A stretch of 64,000 nucleotides of DNA from Blastocatellia bacterium (GTDB lineage: Bacteria; Acidobacteriota; Blastocatellia; Pyrinomonadales; Pyrinomonadaceae): contig PMSM01000012.1 of assembly GCA_003168335.1 (NCBI GenBank), positions 62,001-126,000 of the forward strand. The letters run 5' to 3'. The stretch's first letter is position 1; every line of letters starts with the position of its first letter. The translations under genes were made by a program, and so were the position numbers. The notes beneath the pieces are model-generated. The model was not told where the DNA came from and did not search any database. It saw nothing but the letters and a program-made list of their open reading frames with translations. Below, piece by piece: positions 24,947-34,610 of the stretch.

Positions 24947-25933
24947 ATGAGAAACTTGCGGACAGCCGGCACTCGTTCAGATTCGGTCGCGGACACCTCG
25001 GCGCAAAAAGTCGAGCTGCTGCAAAGCACTATCGAACGCGTCATCCGCGGCAAGCCCGAGGTCGTGCGGCTGGCGCTCGTAACCCTGCTGGCCGGCGGCC
25101 ATCTTTTGATCGAGGACGTGCCCGGCGTGGGCAAGACCACCCTGGCGCAGGCGCTGGCGCGCTCGCTTGATTGCACGTTCCAGCGAATTCAGTTCACTTC
25201 AGATCTGCTGCCGTCGGATGTAATCGGGCTGTCGATTTACAATCAACATGATTCGCTTTTCGAGTGGAAGCCGGGTCCGATATTCGCGAACGTCGTGCTG
25301 GCCGACGAGATCAATCGCACCACTCCCAAGACCCAGTCGGCGCTGCTTGAGGCCATGGCCGAAAGGCACGTGACGGTGGAAGGTGTCACGCACGCGTTGC
25401 CACTGCCGTTCATGGTTCTCGCTACGCAAAACCCGATCGAACATCACGGCACATATCCTTTGCCTGAATCGCAACTCGATCGCTTCATGCTGCGTTTACG
25501 GATGGGTTATCCCGGCGTTACCGACGAGAAACTCATTCTCCGCGATCGCGAGCACGCCGAACCGCTCGACGACATGCAAGCGGTGATGAGCGCCCAGGAC
25601 ATCCTTGAGCTGCAGGGTGCGGTCAGCGACGTCTCAGTTGACGACGCGATTGTTGATTACCTGATGCGCATTGTCGCCGCTACCCGTTCTTCTGAGATGT
25701 TGGATCTGGGCGTCAGCCCGCGCGGCACGCTCTCGCTCTTTCGCGCGGCTCAGGCGCTGGCGCTCACTGAAGAGCGAAGTTACTGCCTGCCCGACGATAT
25801 CAAGAGACTTGTGGTTCCTGTCTTTGCGCACCGGCTCACGGTCAGCTCGCGTTATTCCTCTGCGATGCGACGTAGTGAAGAAGCCGAGGCGGTGCTCGTC
25901 GAGATCATGAAAACAATCAGCGTCCCGCTCTAG
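24947..25933 (+). CDS. MoxR-family AAA+ ATPase
   Basis: 328 residues. Walker A is VPGVGKTT (58-65), Walker B is VLADEINR (117-124), and RTTPKTQSALLEAMAERHVT with VLATQNPIEHHGTYPLPESQ are MoxR family blocks including the sensor region. MoxR ATPases act as chaperones that mature metal- or cofactor-dependent complexes, usually with a VWA or DUF58 partner. A DUF58 gene follows after 45 bases, fitting that pairing. Start chosen at the ATG at 24947. Confidence 0.94.
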   Translation: MRNLRTAGTRSDSVADTSAQKVELLQSTIERVIRGKPEVVRLALVTLLAGGHLLIEDVPGVGKTTLAQALARSLDCTFQRIQFTSDLLPSDVIGLSIYNQHDSLFEWKPGPIFANVVLADEINRTTPKTQSALLEAMAERHVTVEGVTHALPLPFMVLATQNPIEHHGTYPLPESQLDRFMLRLRMGYPGVTDEKLILRDREHAEPLDDMQAVMSAQDILELQGAVSDVSVDDAIVDYLMRIVAATRSSEMLDLGVSPRGTLSLFRAAQALALTEERSYCLPDDIKRLVVPVFAHRLTVSSRYSSAMRRSEEAEAVLVEIMKTISVPL

Positions 25934-26035
25934 CGAATTGGGAATTTCGAACTTCGAATTGCGAAATGAAGGAAGCAAGTGGATAACGCCCACCAATCAG
26001 AAATTCGCAATCCGAAATCCGAAATCCGAAATCCT
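25928..26035. repeat. Inverted repeat of GAATTGCGAAATTC type at the DUF58 start
   Basis: The left part (about 25933-25966, gaattgggaatttcgaactt then cgaattgcgaaatg) and the right part (about 26000-26033, aattcgcaatccgaaatccg repeated aaatccg) are imperfect reverse complements. The right part is read as codons 7-18 of the DUF58 gene. The same family splits nuoA from nuoB at 54105-54197. Confidence 0.7.
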
Positions 26036-27358
26036 TTCTCTTCCTGGTGGCGAGCGATTCTGGGTACGCTGCTGGTGCTGGCTGGGCTGGCCACGGCGAT
26101 CGCAACCCTGATGGCCCGGCGTCTCGGCGCTCCAGAGTTGGCCAGCGCCGGGGCGATTGCTTCGCTGGTTTTCGTCCTGCTGATAATGGTCCTGGTGGTT
26201 CCGCCCCTGGCGCGCTCGGCGTTTGCCGAGATTTCCGGTCGCGGTCTGCCCATCGAAGTAACCACCGGCGGCGTCATTTTCGTGGTCATCCTGGTCATCG
26301 TGGCGTTTGCGGCCTGGAACACCGGAAACAATCTTCACTTCATGGTCTTCTCGATCATGCTCTCAACGATATTTGTTTCCTGGGCAGCGGCGCGGGCGAC
26401 TCTGCGCGACCTGATCGTCTCAGCGCGATTCCCGGATCATATTTTTGCTGGTGAGCCCGCGGAGGTGATCGTCACGGTGCGCAACGCGAAACGTCTGTTG
26501 CCATCGTTCTCGATCCTGGTGGAAATGAGAGGCTCGTTCGATCGTCTCAGGGCCCCCGGGAAGAAAAGACGCACTCGTTCGAGGAAGATCGTTCTGGGGT
26601 ACTTCATGTATGTGCCGCACCGGGCCGCTGCCGAACAAAGCATCGAGCAAGTATTTTCCAGGCGGGGCCACGTGCTGGTGAACGGGTTCGAACTTTCGAC
26701 GCGGTTTCCGTTCGGTTTCTTTCGTCATCGCCGGCGCCTGGGCGCGCGCGACGTTGACATCGTGGTTTATCCAAAGCTGGAGCCGGTCGCGGATGATCTG
26801 AACCTGTTGCCGTTGCATACCGGACAAACTCCCTCGTTCCGTCGAGGCGCCGGCCAGGATTTGCTTTTGCTGCGCGACTATCAGCCGCGCGACGATCTGC
26901 GGCACATCGATTGGAAAGCGACCGCGCGGTCGCGCCATCTGACGGTGCGCGAATTCGCCGCCGAAGACGAGCGCCGGATTACCATTGTGCTGGACTCGCG
27001 TCTGACCGACGACATCGATGAGGAGAATTTCCGGATTCGCTTTGAAAGTGGAGTGACGCAGACGGCTTCGCTGGTCAGACACTTCATCGATGAGCAAGCA
27101 GAAGTGTGCTTAGTGCTGGGAATGGAGCGGGGACGTTTCGGTGCTGGCCTGGAGCACATGTATGCATCCTTGCGGCGTTTGGCGCTGGTGCAACCAACTC
27201 GAGCGTTAGGTATTACTTCCCATTTGCAGGAGATGCTCGACAACGCTACGCGTTCAGAGCATCGAGTCGATGCAAACTATCTGGTAGTGCTGACCACGGC
27301 CGAGCGCGGATCGATTCCACCTAATATTTGGCGGCGGGCCTTCGTGATATTCCTGTGA
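25979..27358 (+). CDS. DUF58-domain membrane protein (MoxR partner)
   Basis: 459 residues from a GTG at 25979. Residues about 7-18 (SEIRNPKSEIRNP) come from an inserted repeat, so the native start may be elsewhere or lost. Two hydrophobic hairpins occupy about 22-60 and 85-130. The DUF58 core is LLLRDYQPRDDLRHIDWKAT followed by SRHLTVREFAAEDERRITIV, then a VWA-like stretch beginning LDSRLTDD. DUF58 proteins work with MoxR ATPases in assembly of envelope or cofactor complexes. The stop overlaps the start of the next gene (GTGA), so translation is coupled. Confidence 0.9.
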   Translation: MDNAHQSEIRNPKSEIRNPFSSWWRAILGTLLVLAGLATAIATLMARRLGAPELASAGAIASLVFVLLIMVLVVPPLARSAFAEISGRGLPIEVTTGGVIFVVILVIVAFAAWNTGNNLHFMVFSIMLSTIFVSWAAARATLRDLIVSARFPDHIFAGEPAEVIVTVRNAKRLLPSFSILVEMRGSFDRLRAPGKKRRTRSRKIVLGYFMYVPHRAAAEQSIEQVFSRRGHVLVNGFELSTRFPFGFFRHRRRLGARDVDIVVYPKLEPVADDLNLLPLHTGQTPSFRRGAGQDLLLLRDYQPRDDLRHIDWKATARSRHLTVREFAAEDERRITIVLDSRLTDDIDEENFRIRFESGVTQTASLVRHFIDEQAEVCLVLGMERGRFGAGLEHMYASLRRLALVQPTRALGITSHLQEMLDNATRSEHRVDANYLVVLTTAERGSIPPNIWRRAFVIFL

Positions 27359-29835
27359 CCGCCACTTGTACACTCGCTTTGACTAAAACTTATTCACGCC
27401 GAACTCTCAAAATAATTGCGATCTGCTTTGTCCTTTCCGGCGCTACGGGTTTGAGTTATGAAGTGCTGTGGGCGCGCATGCTGGGGCTTGTGTTTGGCGC
27501 GACCACGCTCGGGATTAGTGCCGTCCTGGCCGCGTTCATGGGCGGATTGGCATTGGGTAGCGCGCTCGCGGCGAGGTATGCGGCGAGGATCGCGAGGCCC
27601 GTGCGCGCGTACGCGCTGATCGAGATCGCGATTGGGCTATACGCCTTGGCGGTGCCGCTACTATTCCGCGGGATTGATCGAGTCTATGCCGAAGCAGCCC
27701 AGCATTTTCACCCTGGCTTTTATGGCGCCGCGTTTTCGCGATTTGCGTTGGCCACCGCAGTCCTCGTCGTACCAACGGCGTTGATGGGCGCCACTCTTCC
27801 AGTACTGGTGGCCGCTCTCCAGCGATCCCGCGGACATAATGCGAGCGCGCTTGCGAGGCTTTACATGTGGAACCTCGCCGGCGCGATCACGGGAGTAATT
27901 GCCGCGGGCTTTTGCCTGTTGCCGCACTACGGTGTGCGCGCGACGATCTGGATTGGCGCGTTGACGAACCTGGCGATCGGATTGGCGGCATTGCTGCTTG
28001 ATTCGAAGTCTGCCGACTCTGGCAACGATATAGCTAGTCAAGTCCCGCACGGTGGAAGTGAAGAGATCAACCGCCCGCTACCGCAGGCGGTTCTGACAGT
28101 GAGGTTCTGGCTTTTCTGCGCTTTCATTTCAGGGTTCGTGACCATCAGCATGCAAGTCGTCTGGGTCCGCATGCTGGCTATGATCATCGGATCGAGCACC
28201 TATGCGTTCAGCATCGTCCTGGCGCTATTTCTGTCTGGTCTGGCACTGGGAGCTTACCTGGTCAGCACCAAAAAGAATTCGGACGGGCTTCGTCGGGCGG
28301 TGCTGGTGATCGAGATTCTGACTGCGTTCACTTTGTTCCTGAGCCTGCGCATAACCAGCGCCACTCCCAATCTTCTAATCTCGACCGGCCTTAGGCTCGG
28401 AATTAATTCATGGAGTGGATTGCTGGCTTTGCAAATCGCGGCCGCGGCACTTTTGATTCTGTTGCCGGCGATCTTGATGGGCATGGTCATGCCACTGGTG
28501 CTGATGTGGGCCGGAAGTACGCGGCAGCAGCAACCTGATGAACTCGCATCCGCCCCGGCACCGTCCAGTGTTAGTCTCGTCGGACGAAGTTACGCGCTGA
28601 ATACCGTCGGCGCTATTGCCGGCTCAGTCATCACAGCTTTTCTGCTGATTCCCGGCACTAGCACCAGGTTCACAATTTTCTGTGCCGCCGCTCTGTGCCT
28701 GATCACCGCCGGAATCGCCTACGAGCCGCGACGCGCGACATCCGATCGCGCACTGGCGCGGAGTCTGGCAATCGGCGCCACCGTGGTTTTGGTTGTGGCG
28801 ATCTTTGTGGCCTGGCCGCGCCTGAACCTAAATGCGCTTTCGACCGGGGCCTACGACAGTTATGTGCGCGTGCTGGCCAAGTCGCGCGGCGGTGGCCCGG
28901 AAGATGGGCGGAGCGATCAGCCATCCGATCATCAGCTCTTGATGTATGAAGAGGGCCGCACCGCGACGGTTTCAGTGCGGCGTGATTGGGGCATCACCTC
29001 GGTCGCAATCAATGGCCGCACCAACGCTTCTGATGCCGACGACATGCCGACGCAAGTGATGTTGGGCCAGTTGGGCGTGCTAAACGCTCCTCGTGCTGGC
29101 AGGGCGCTCATCGTGGGATTTGCCACTGGCGTTACTGCCGGATCAGTTTTACAGTCGCCGATCGAATCACTTGATTGCGTAGAGATTGAGCCGGCGGCGG
29201 TGGCTTCGTCGCATTTCTTCGAGCACGTCAACAACCGTCCCCTGGATGATCCGCGTCTGCACTTGATCATTGACGATGCGCGCACCTACTTGCGTGTCAA
29301 TCCCGGAACTTACGACCTCATCATCAGCGAGCCGAGCCATCCATGGGTGCCCGGAGTGGCAAATCTTTTCACGCGCGAATTCTTTGCCCTCGGTCGCGAG
29401 CGATTGGGAGACGACGGAGTCTTCGTGCAATGGCTGCAGACTTACCAACTCTCAACCGAGAGTTTGAGGTCAGTGCTGGCGACCTTCCACGAAACCTTTC
29501 CCCATGTGGCAGTGTTTCGCGTGCAGGGTGCGGCGAAAGGAAAGGACCTGATTTTGGTTGGCAGCCGTCAGGCGCTCAGTCTGGATCGCATCGACGAACG
29601 CATGCGTGATCCGCGGACCAAAGCCGATCTGGCCCGCGTGGGAATTAAGACCGCTGACGATGTACGAGCGTGGTTTGTGTGCGATGAAAACCAGCTTGGG
29701 CCAGCCGTGGCGGGCGCCGTCATTAACACCGACGACAACATGCACGTCGAGACAGTAGCGCCGCGCGAAGCGTTTCGACCGACGATGGAAGAAAATGGCG
29801 CTTGGATTGAGAGTCTAAGAAGAACCGATCGCTAA
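27355..29835 (+). CDS. Membrane protein with MFS-like helices and C-terminal spermidine synthase-like domain
   Basis: 826 residues from GTG 27355, which overlaps the DUF58 stop by 4 bases; the frame also opens at TTG 27328. The first two thirds hold many helices, starting AICFVLSGATGLSYEVLWAR, the typical opening of fused MFS/spermidine synthase proteins, with a second set from FWLFCAFISGFVTISMQVVW. The C-terminal Rossmann domain has ALIVGFATGVTAGSVLQSPI, then LDCVEIEPAAV, LHLIIDDARTYLR and YDLIISEPSHPWVPG, matching the aminopropyltransferase fold. The substrate is unknown; in bacteria this fusion is widespread and uncharacterised. Confidence 0.88.
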   Translation: MTATCTLALTKTYSRRTLKIIAICFVLSGATGLSYEVLWARMLGLVFGATTLGISAVLAAFMGGLALGSALAARYAARIARPVRAYALIEIAIGLYALAVPLLFRGIDRVYAEAAQHFHPGFYGAAFSRFALATAVLVVPTALMGATLPVLVAALQRSRGHNASALARLYMWNLAGAITGVIAAGFCLLPHYGVRATIWIGALTNLAIGLAALLLDSKSADSGNDIASQVPHGGSEEINRPLPQAVLTVRFWLFCAFISGFVTISMQVVWVRMLAMIIGSSTYAFSIVLALFLSGLALGAYLVSTKKNSDGLRRAVLVIEILTAFTLFLSLRITSATPNLLISTGLRLGINSWSGLLALQIAAAALLILLPAILMGMVMPLVLMWAGSTRQQQPDELASAPAPSSVSLVGRSYALNTVGAIAGSVITAFLLIPGTSTRFTIFCAAALCLITAGIAYEPRRATSDRALARSLAIGATVVLVVAIFVAWPRLNLNALSTGAYDSYVRVLAKSRGGGPEDGRSDQPSDHQLLMYEEGRTATVSVRRDWGITSVAINGRTNASDADDMPTQVMLGQLGVLNAPRAGRALIVGFATGVTAGSVLQSPIESLDCVEIEPAAVASSHFFEHVNNRPLDDPRLHLIIDDARTYLRVNPGTYDLIISEPSHPWVPGVANLFTREFFALGRERLGDDGVFVQWLQTYQLSTESLRSVLATFHETFPHVAVFRVQGAAKGKDLILVGSRQALSLDRIDERMRDPRTKADLARVGIKTADDVRAWFVCDENQLGPAVAGAVINTDDNMHVETVAPREAFRPTMEENGAWIESLRRTDR

Positions 29836-29957
29836 CGAAACATTACGACCGAGAGTCCAGGTGGTTCGGGAACTGACGTCACGAGCCGGCGAGAACCTTC
29901 GCGATTAGCCTTCCGTGTTTGAACGTATCACTCATCGCGAGAACCGTGTGAATTGAT

Positions 29958-30740
29958 TCAACCCGTTGAGGATTGCTTTTCTTTCAATAAGTCCTTAGTG
30001 AGGATTAACATCAAGCCGAATAATTGAAAAGCGATGGCCGCATAGCTGGCATAGCTCGCGTTTCTCGTTAGAGACGAGCGTTGGCGTTGCAGCTCGTGCA
30101 TCCGGCTTTCCTTCTTATCAATGCTTGCGACTATTTGTTCCCGCAACGATTTCATTACCGGCATCAGTGCCGACATGAGCAACACATCATTGTCTGCGAA
30201 TTCGGCTTGCGAATACTTTCCAATGTCCCGCAGCTTCTTGCCCAACTCGGATTTCGGCTCCGGCACTTCCTGGTTGAGCTTTTCCAGCTCAGCAGCCAGC
30301 CGAGCGCGCTCAGCCTGATCGGAAGTAGTTTGCAGCGCCCTCGTTAACTCCAATCCCTTTTCGAGCAGCGGAATGATTTGGCCAGCCTCTTCGACTTCGA
30401 CCCTGGTAAGTTCTGTCTGCGGTATATCATTCGCCGCCGCGTAATATTTAGTCAGAAACCGCTTCAGCAAAGACTCTGCATCCTGACGCGCATCTTTTGC
30501 CTTGGCTGTGGGTACAGCGAACGCCAGGTTGTGCATGATCCGGTACTGGTCGAACTGGGAATCGCCTTCGTTCAATCCAGCAGCCTGCTTGCTGAGCGAA
30601 TCAACCAGGTCGTAGTACTCATCGTCTACTTCCTTGAGGCGCTTGTTAACGTAGGAAAGCACGACCGAGTTGAAGGCCACGGAGATCAGGGAGATCAAAA
30701 AACCGGCAAGAACCAGGTTCTTACTCTTGGTGATGTTCAA
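29958..30740 (-). CDS. Membrane protein with terminal helices and coiled coil, unknown
   Basis: 260 residues. A first membrane helix (NLVLAGFLISLISVAFNSVV) and a second near the C-terminus (YAAIAFQLFGLMLILTKDLL) enclose a long charged helical region (KRLKEVDDEYYDLVDSLSKQ; ELTRALQTTSDQAERARLAA; IVASIDKKESRMHELQRQRS), probably a coiled coil facing one compartment. No family recognised. It lies downstream of fmt on the same strand with a 196-base gap. Confidence 0.75.
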   Translation of the reverse strand: MNITKSKNLVLAGFLISLISVAFNSVVLSYVNKRLKEVDDEYYDLVDSLSKQAAGLNEGDSQFDQYRIMHNLAFAVPTAKAKDARQDAESLLKRFLTKYYAAANDIPQTELTRVEVEEAGQIIPLLEKGLELTRALQTTSDQAERARLAAELEKLNQEVPEPKSELGKKLRDIGKYSQAEFADNDVLLMSALMPVMKSLREQIVASIDKKESRMHELQRQRSSLTRNASYASYAAIAFQLFGLMLILTKDLLKEKQSSTG

Positions 30741-30936
30741 ACGACCTTCCTTCCTGGATCAGGATTGAAAAAGACTCCCGCCCTCATCGTTGCGCCTGGA
30801 TTAACGGTCGCCGATAAGAACAGTCTATAGCCGCGCAAGAATATGTCGGCAAAACTCCAATCGTCAATGGTTCCGGCGGGACTTGTTAACGTGATAGTGC
30901 CTGTGGACACAAATTGAGGAAACACTTCGAATTGCG

Positions 30937-31884
30937 TTAGGCGTGGCTCAGGTCTTGACCGAGCACGTCGCCAACCTTGAGATGCGCGCCGTTGAGAAAA
31001 TCGCGAGCACTCATGCGGCGCGAGTCCTCGGACTGTAGTTCCAGCACACGCAAAGCCGTTCCGCTGCCGCAACAAATTATTAGGTTGTCGCCATGAGCTT
31101 CTATGACGAAGCCCGCGCTGGAAGTCGTTTGCTCAAGCGTCTCGGGCGTGGCCCGCCGAATGATCAAGCGACGTGACTTGAGAGTTGTGTGAGCGCTGGG
31201 CCAGGGCTGAAAGCCGCGCACGCGACGCTCAATAGCGGCCGCATCCATCGCCCAATCAATCCGGCCGTCTTCGCGCTTCAGGATCGGAGCGAACGTGGCG
31301 TCTTCGATCCGCTGGGGCTTCAATTCGATGTTCGCAATGCCTTTGAGAGTCTCGCTAAGAAGTTCAGCGCCAATTTCGGCCAGGCGCTTCATCAGCTCCG
31401 GTGCGGTTTCGCTTTCTCCAATCTCCGTTGCGCGTTGCAGAAGCACTGGACCGGCGTCAAGTTCTTCGACAATTCGCATGGTGCTGACGCCCGTTTCCTT
31501 TTCGCCGGCGACGATGGCCCAGTTCACCGGCGCCGCCCCGCGATACTTTGGCAGCAGAGAGAAGTGGACGTTGATGCAACCCTGACGCGGCGCGCTCAAA
31601 AAGTCCGGCGGCAAAATCCTTCCATAAGCGACCACGATTGCCGCGTCGGCCTGATGAGATTCGAATAGCTCTTTCGCGGCCGGGGTCTTGATTTTCAAAG
31701 GTTGGTGAACAGTGAGGTTGTGAGAGACAGCAAACTCTTTAACCGGCGATTGGTGCAATTTGTTTCCGCGTCCCGCGGGCCTGTCAGGTTGAGTCCAAAC
31801 GGCGACCACCTCGTGGCCATCACTGAGCAGGCAGCCCAGAGACGGTACGGCGGATTCAGGTGTGCCCATGAAAACAAGTCGCAT
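30937..31884 (-). CDS. fmt: Methionyl-tRNA formyltransferase
   Basis: 315 residues, the normal length. It formylates initiator Met-tRNA using 10-formyl-THF. Catalytic features are visible: GCINVHFSLLPKYRGAAPVN holds the Asn, His and SLLPxYRG loop, and the conserved Asp is in IVEELDAGPVLLQ. It starts MRLVFMGTPESAVPSL. The C-terminal tRNA-binding OB-like domain begins near IDWAMDAAAIERRVRGFQPW. In many genomes fmt sits next to def; here P5C dehydrogenase separates the two, all on the minus strand. Confidence 0.97.
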   Translation of the reverse strand: MRLVFMGTPESAVPSLGCLLSDGHEVVAVWTQPDRPAGRGNKLHQSPVKEFAVSHNLTVHQPLKIKTPAAKELFESHQADAAIVVAYGRILPPDFLSAPRQGCINVHFSLLPKYRGAAPVNWAIVAGEKETGVSTMRIVEELDAGPVLLQRATEIGESETAPELMKRLAEIGAELLSETLKGIANIELKPQRIEDATFAPILKREDGRIDWAMDAAAIERRVRGFQPWPSAHTTLKSRRLIIRRATPETLEQTTSSAGFVIEAHGDNLIICCGSGTALRVLELQSEDSRRMSARDFLNGAHLKVGDVLGQDLSHA

Positions 31885-31896
31885 AGATTCTCGCGG

Positions 31897-32055
31897 CTTT
31901 GCCGCAGCCCAGTGCGGTAAGGCTCGGCCTTACCGTGGCAGTCAAATAAAAAGAGAGGCTGCGCCTCCAGACCCGAGGCGGAGCCTCTATCAATATCTTA
32001 CGATCGCCGGAAAGGCAAAGCCTTTCCGCAGTGTGCGGCGGCCGAGCCGCAAAAG
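31897..32055. repeat. Palindromes of the GGAAAGGC/GCCTTTCC type between fmt and pruA
   Basis: Contains gtgcggtaaggctcggccttaccg (hairpin near 31914), gaggctgcgcctcc with gaggcggagcctc, and ccggaaaggcaaagcctttccg (near 32010), then gcggcggccgagccgc. Very similar units occur between 58130 and 58290 and a single one near 4150. Confidence 0.7.
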
Positions 32056-32069
32056 CCGATCAGGAAAAG

Positions 32070-33662
32070 TTAGGTCGCCGAACCCGCTTCAGCTTTCTTA
32101 CTTGTGGTCGCGCCGATCTTTGCCGATGAAAGTTTGGCCTGCATGAACAGCAGCAGATAGTCGCGGCCGCCGGCCTTGGAATCCGTGCCCGACATATTAA
32201 AACCGCCGAACGGGTGCACGCCGACGAAGGCGCCGGTGCATTTGCGATTCAGGTAAAGATTGCCGACATGAAATTCGCGGCGCGCGCGTTCGAGCTTGGC
32301 CTCGTCAGTCGAGTAAACCGCGCCCGTCAAACCGAACTGAGTATCATTGGCTATCCGCAGCGCATCGTCATAGTCGTTGGCCTTGATCACGGCGAGTACG
32401 GGTCCAAAGATTTCCTCCTGCTCGATCGTCCCGCCGGCTTTCACATCAGCGATGACAGTCGGCTCGATAAAGAATCCCTGTTCGCCATCCGAGCCGCCGC
32501 CCGCGACGACGCGCCCGCCCTCAGCTTTGCCTTTGTCGACATAGCCATTGATCGACTTGAAAGCCTTTTCGTTGATAACGGCGCTCATCGTGGTTGCAGT
32601 GTCGGTCGGATCGCCGACTTTGATCTTCGCGGTCAGGGCGGCGATCTTTTCGATCATCGGATCATAAATCCGGGCATCGATGATCGCGCGCGAGCAGGCC
32701 GAGCACTTCTGCCCCTGAAATCCAAACGCGGATTGCACGACACCGATGGCGGCTTCGTCGAGATTTGCATCGTCAGCCACGATGATCGCGTCCTTGCCGC
32801 CCATCTCGGCCACGACCCGTTTGATCCAGAGCTGGCCGGGCGGAGTTTTTGCGGCTCGTTCATTGATGCGCAGGCCAATTTCTTTCGAGCCGGTGAAAGC
32901 GATAAAACGCGTTTTGGGATGATCGACGACTACGTCGCCGACCTCTGCGCCCGAGCCTGTCATAAAGTTGACCACGCCCGCCGGCATCCCGGCTTCTTCG
33001 AGCAACTCAAAAAATTTGTAAGCGATCGCCGGCGCATCCGACGAGGGCTTGAGCACGACAGTATTTCCGGTGACAATCGCCGCCGCGGTCATGCCCGCCA
33101 TGATTGCCAAAGGAAAATTCCACGGCGGTATCACCGCGCCGACGCCGAGCGGGATGTAATCGAGGTTGTTGTCTTCACCCGCGAGCTTCGTCAGTGGTTG
33201 CGGGCTGGCGTACCGCAGCATCTCGCGGCCATAGAACTCGAGAAAGTCGATCGCCTCGGCGGTGTCGCCGTCGGCTTCGGGCCAGGACTTCGCCACTTCG
33301 TGGATCATCCAGGCGGACATTTCATGCTTACGCGAGCGGATCAGCTCGGCGACCCGAAACAACAATTGCGCGCGCTCTTCCGGCGGAGCGTTCCGCCATG
33401 TTTGAAAGGTATCGTAAGCAGTCTCGACCGCGCGGTTGGCGAGTTCTGTGGTCGCCTTCTGAAACTTTCCCACAACCTGCGTGCGATTCGCCGGATTGAT
33501 GCTTTCCAGTTTGGCTTCGGTCTTGATGCGTTCACCGCCGATGACCAGCGGGTATTCCCGGCCAAGTTGTGATCTTACTTTTTCAATAGCGGCGCGCATC
33601 GCCTGCGCGTTTTCTTCTTTGCTGAAATCGGTTAATGGTTCGTTGCGAAATTCTGTTGGCAC
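32070..33662 (-). CDS. pruA: L-glutamate gamma-semialdehyde (1-pyrroline-5-carboxylate) dehydrogenase
   Basis: 530 residues from a GTG start with AAGGGA upstream. It oxidises P5C/glutamate semialdehyde to glutamate with NAD in proline breakdown. The aldehyde dehydrogenase fold is clear: [20 protein letters not shown] and [13 protein letters not shown] (NAD site), [11 protein letters not shown], catalytic Glu in [13 protein letters not shown], catalytic Cys in [12 protein letters not shown] (near residue 320) and [11 protein letters not shown]. Long N-terminal part ([20 protein letters not shown]) is typical of the mono-functional RocA/PruA group. No proline dehydrogenase gene is in the window. 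Confidence 0.94.
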   Translation of the reverse strand: MPTEFRNEPLTDFSKEENAQAMRAAIEKVRSQLGREYPLVIGGERIKTEAKLESINPANRTQVVGKFQKATTELANRAVETAYDTFQTWRNAPPEERAQLLFRVAELIRSRKHEMSAWMIHEVAKSWPEADGDTAEAIDFLEFYGREMLRYASPQPLTKLAGEDNNLDYIPLGVGAVIPPWNFPLAIMAGMTAAAIVTGNTVVLKPSSDAPAIAYKFFELLEEAGMPAGVVNFMTGSGAEVGDVVVDHPKTRFIAFTGSKEIGLRINERAAKTPPGQLWIKRVVAEMGGKDAIIVADDANLDEAAIGVVQSAFGFQGQKCSACSRAIIDARIYDPMIEKIAALTAKIKVGDPTDTATTMSAVINEKAFKSINGYVDKGKAEGGRVVAGGGSDGEQGFFIEPTVIADVKAGGTIEQEEIFGPVLAVIKANDYDDALRIANDTQFGLTGAVYSTDEAKLERARREFHVGNLYLNRKCTGAFVGVHPFGGFNMSGTDSKAGGRDYLLLFMQAKLSSAKIGATTSKKAEAGSAT

Positions 33663-33744
33663 TAGCGTCCCTTTCTGTGTCTGTCGTTGGTTTGATAGCG
33701 ACCTTAAAGGATTAATTCAATGAGCCTGCGCAGCAGGCGGTAGA

Positions 33745-33841
33745 GGTTACAGAACCGGGAGCGGTAGCGACCGGGTTCATGCCAAATGAAGAAAGCTCTC
33801 GCTCAATCTAACCCGCTTACTACCGCAAGCGGTTCTGTACC
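33745..33841. repeat. Facing pair of GAGCGGTAGCGACC repeats
   Basis: A forward copy at 33745-33777 (acagaaccgggagcggtagc then gaccgggtt) is followed by a reverse partner at 33809-33841 (aacccgcttactaccgcaag then cggttctgtacc). Together they can fold into one long hairpin. The same facing arrangement occurs at 54761-54870. It lies between pruA and def. Confidence 0.8.
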
Positions 33842-33861
33842 TTGCCCGTTACCCGGCCGCG

Positions 33862-34380
33862 TTATGAAGGCCACTCGCCGGCCTTCTGCAACTTCTTGAT
33901 CCTGCGTTTGACGATTTCGCGCTTGAGCGGTGTCATCTTGTCGAGAAAGACGATGCCGTCGCAGTGGTCCGTTTCATGCAGCATGCAACGGGCGGTTAGC
34001 TCAGTGCCGTCCAGTTCAAATTCCTTGCCGTTGATGTCGTGAGCGCGGACAATCGCGCGCAGATTGCGCTCAACGTTGAAGTAGATCCCGGGAAAAGACA
34101 GGCAGCCTTCGTCGCCGTCCTGTTTGCCTTCGATGCCGACAACTTCCGGGTTAATCATGACCACGCGCTGAGCAGGATCCTTCCCGCCCGAGCAATCCAT
34201 CACGAACAAGCGCTTCAGCACGCCAACCTGAACCGCGGCCAGTCCGACACCGGGAGCGGAGTACATCGTCTCGAACATATTATTGACGAGCTTCTTTAGA
34301 TCGTCGTCAAATTTGGTGACCGGATCCGCTGGTATGTCGAGGATCGGATTCGGCCAGGTAACGATTTTTAGTAAAGACAT
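33862..34380 (-). CDS. def: Peptide deformylase
   Basis: 172 residues. It removes the formyl group from new proteins and thus completes the cycle started by Fmt. All three family motifs are intact: GVGLAAVQ (44-51), EGCLS with metal ligand Cys93, and HETDH with ligands His135 and His139 and catalytic Glu136. Starts MSLLKIVTWPNPIL. Minus strand, downstream of aroC across a 230-base repeat-bearing spacer. Confidence 0.97.
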   Translation of the reverse strand: MSLLKIVTWPNPILDIPADPVTKFDDDLKKLVNNMFETMYSAPGVGLAAVQVGVLKRLFVMDCSGGKDPAQRVVMINPEVVGIEGKQDGDEGCLSFPGIYFNVERNLRAIVRAHDINGKEFELDGTELTARCMLHETDHCDGIVFLDKMTPLKREIVKRRIKKLQKAGEWPS

Positions 34381-34610
34381 TCTTAAATCTCAAAGTGCAA
34401 ATTACGTTTTTACGACTATGATTTTACGATCAACATCGGGCTTTCGCCAGCAGCTATCATTTCCGACAGTTAGGAGTCCTCCCTGTCTTTGCGTCTTCCG
34501 GCTTCCTTCGCGCCTTTGCGTGAAATGTATTTTGCGCGGGCTCATAGTTCAGGCAAAGGCGCAAAGAATACATAAGGCGCAAAGTAAGATGGACGTAGAC
34601 TCTGTCGCAA
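34381..34610. repeat. Spacer with GCGCAAAG inverted repeat
   Basis: Holds tttgcgtcttccggcttcct and cgcctttgcgtgaaatg on one side and caaaggcgcaaagaatacat with aaggcgcaaag on the other, an imperfect long inverted repeat at about 34490-34585. No gene. Confidence 0.6.

Noticed and set aside
32214-33572. 452-codon open frame on the + strand opposite pruA
   Set aside because: Exact antisense of a clear aldehyde dehydrogenase gene; composition (His/Arg/Asp-rich) is that of a codon-bias shadow.
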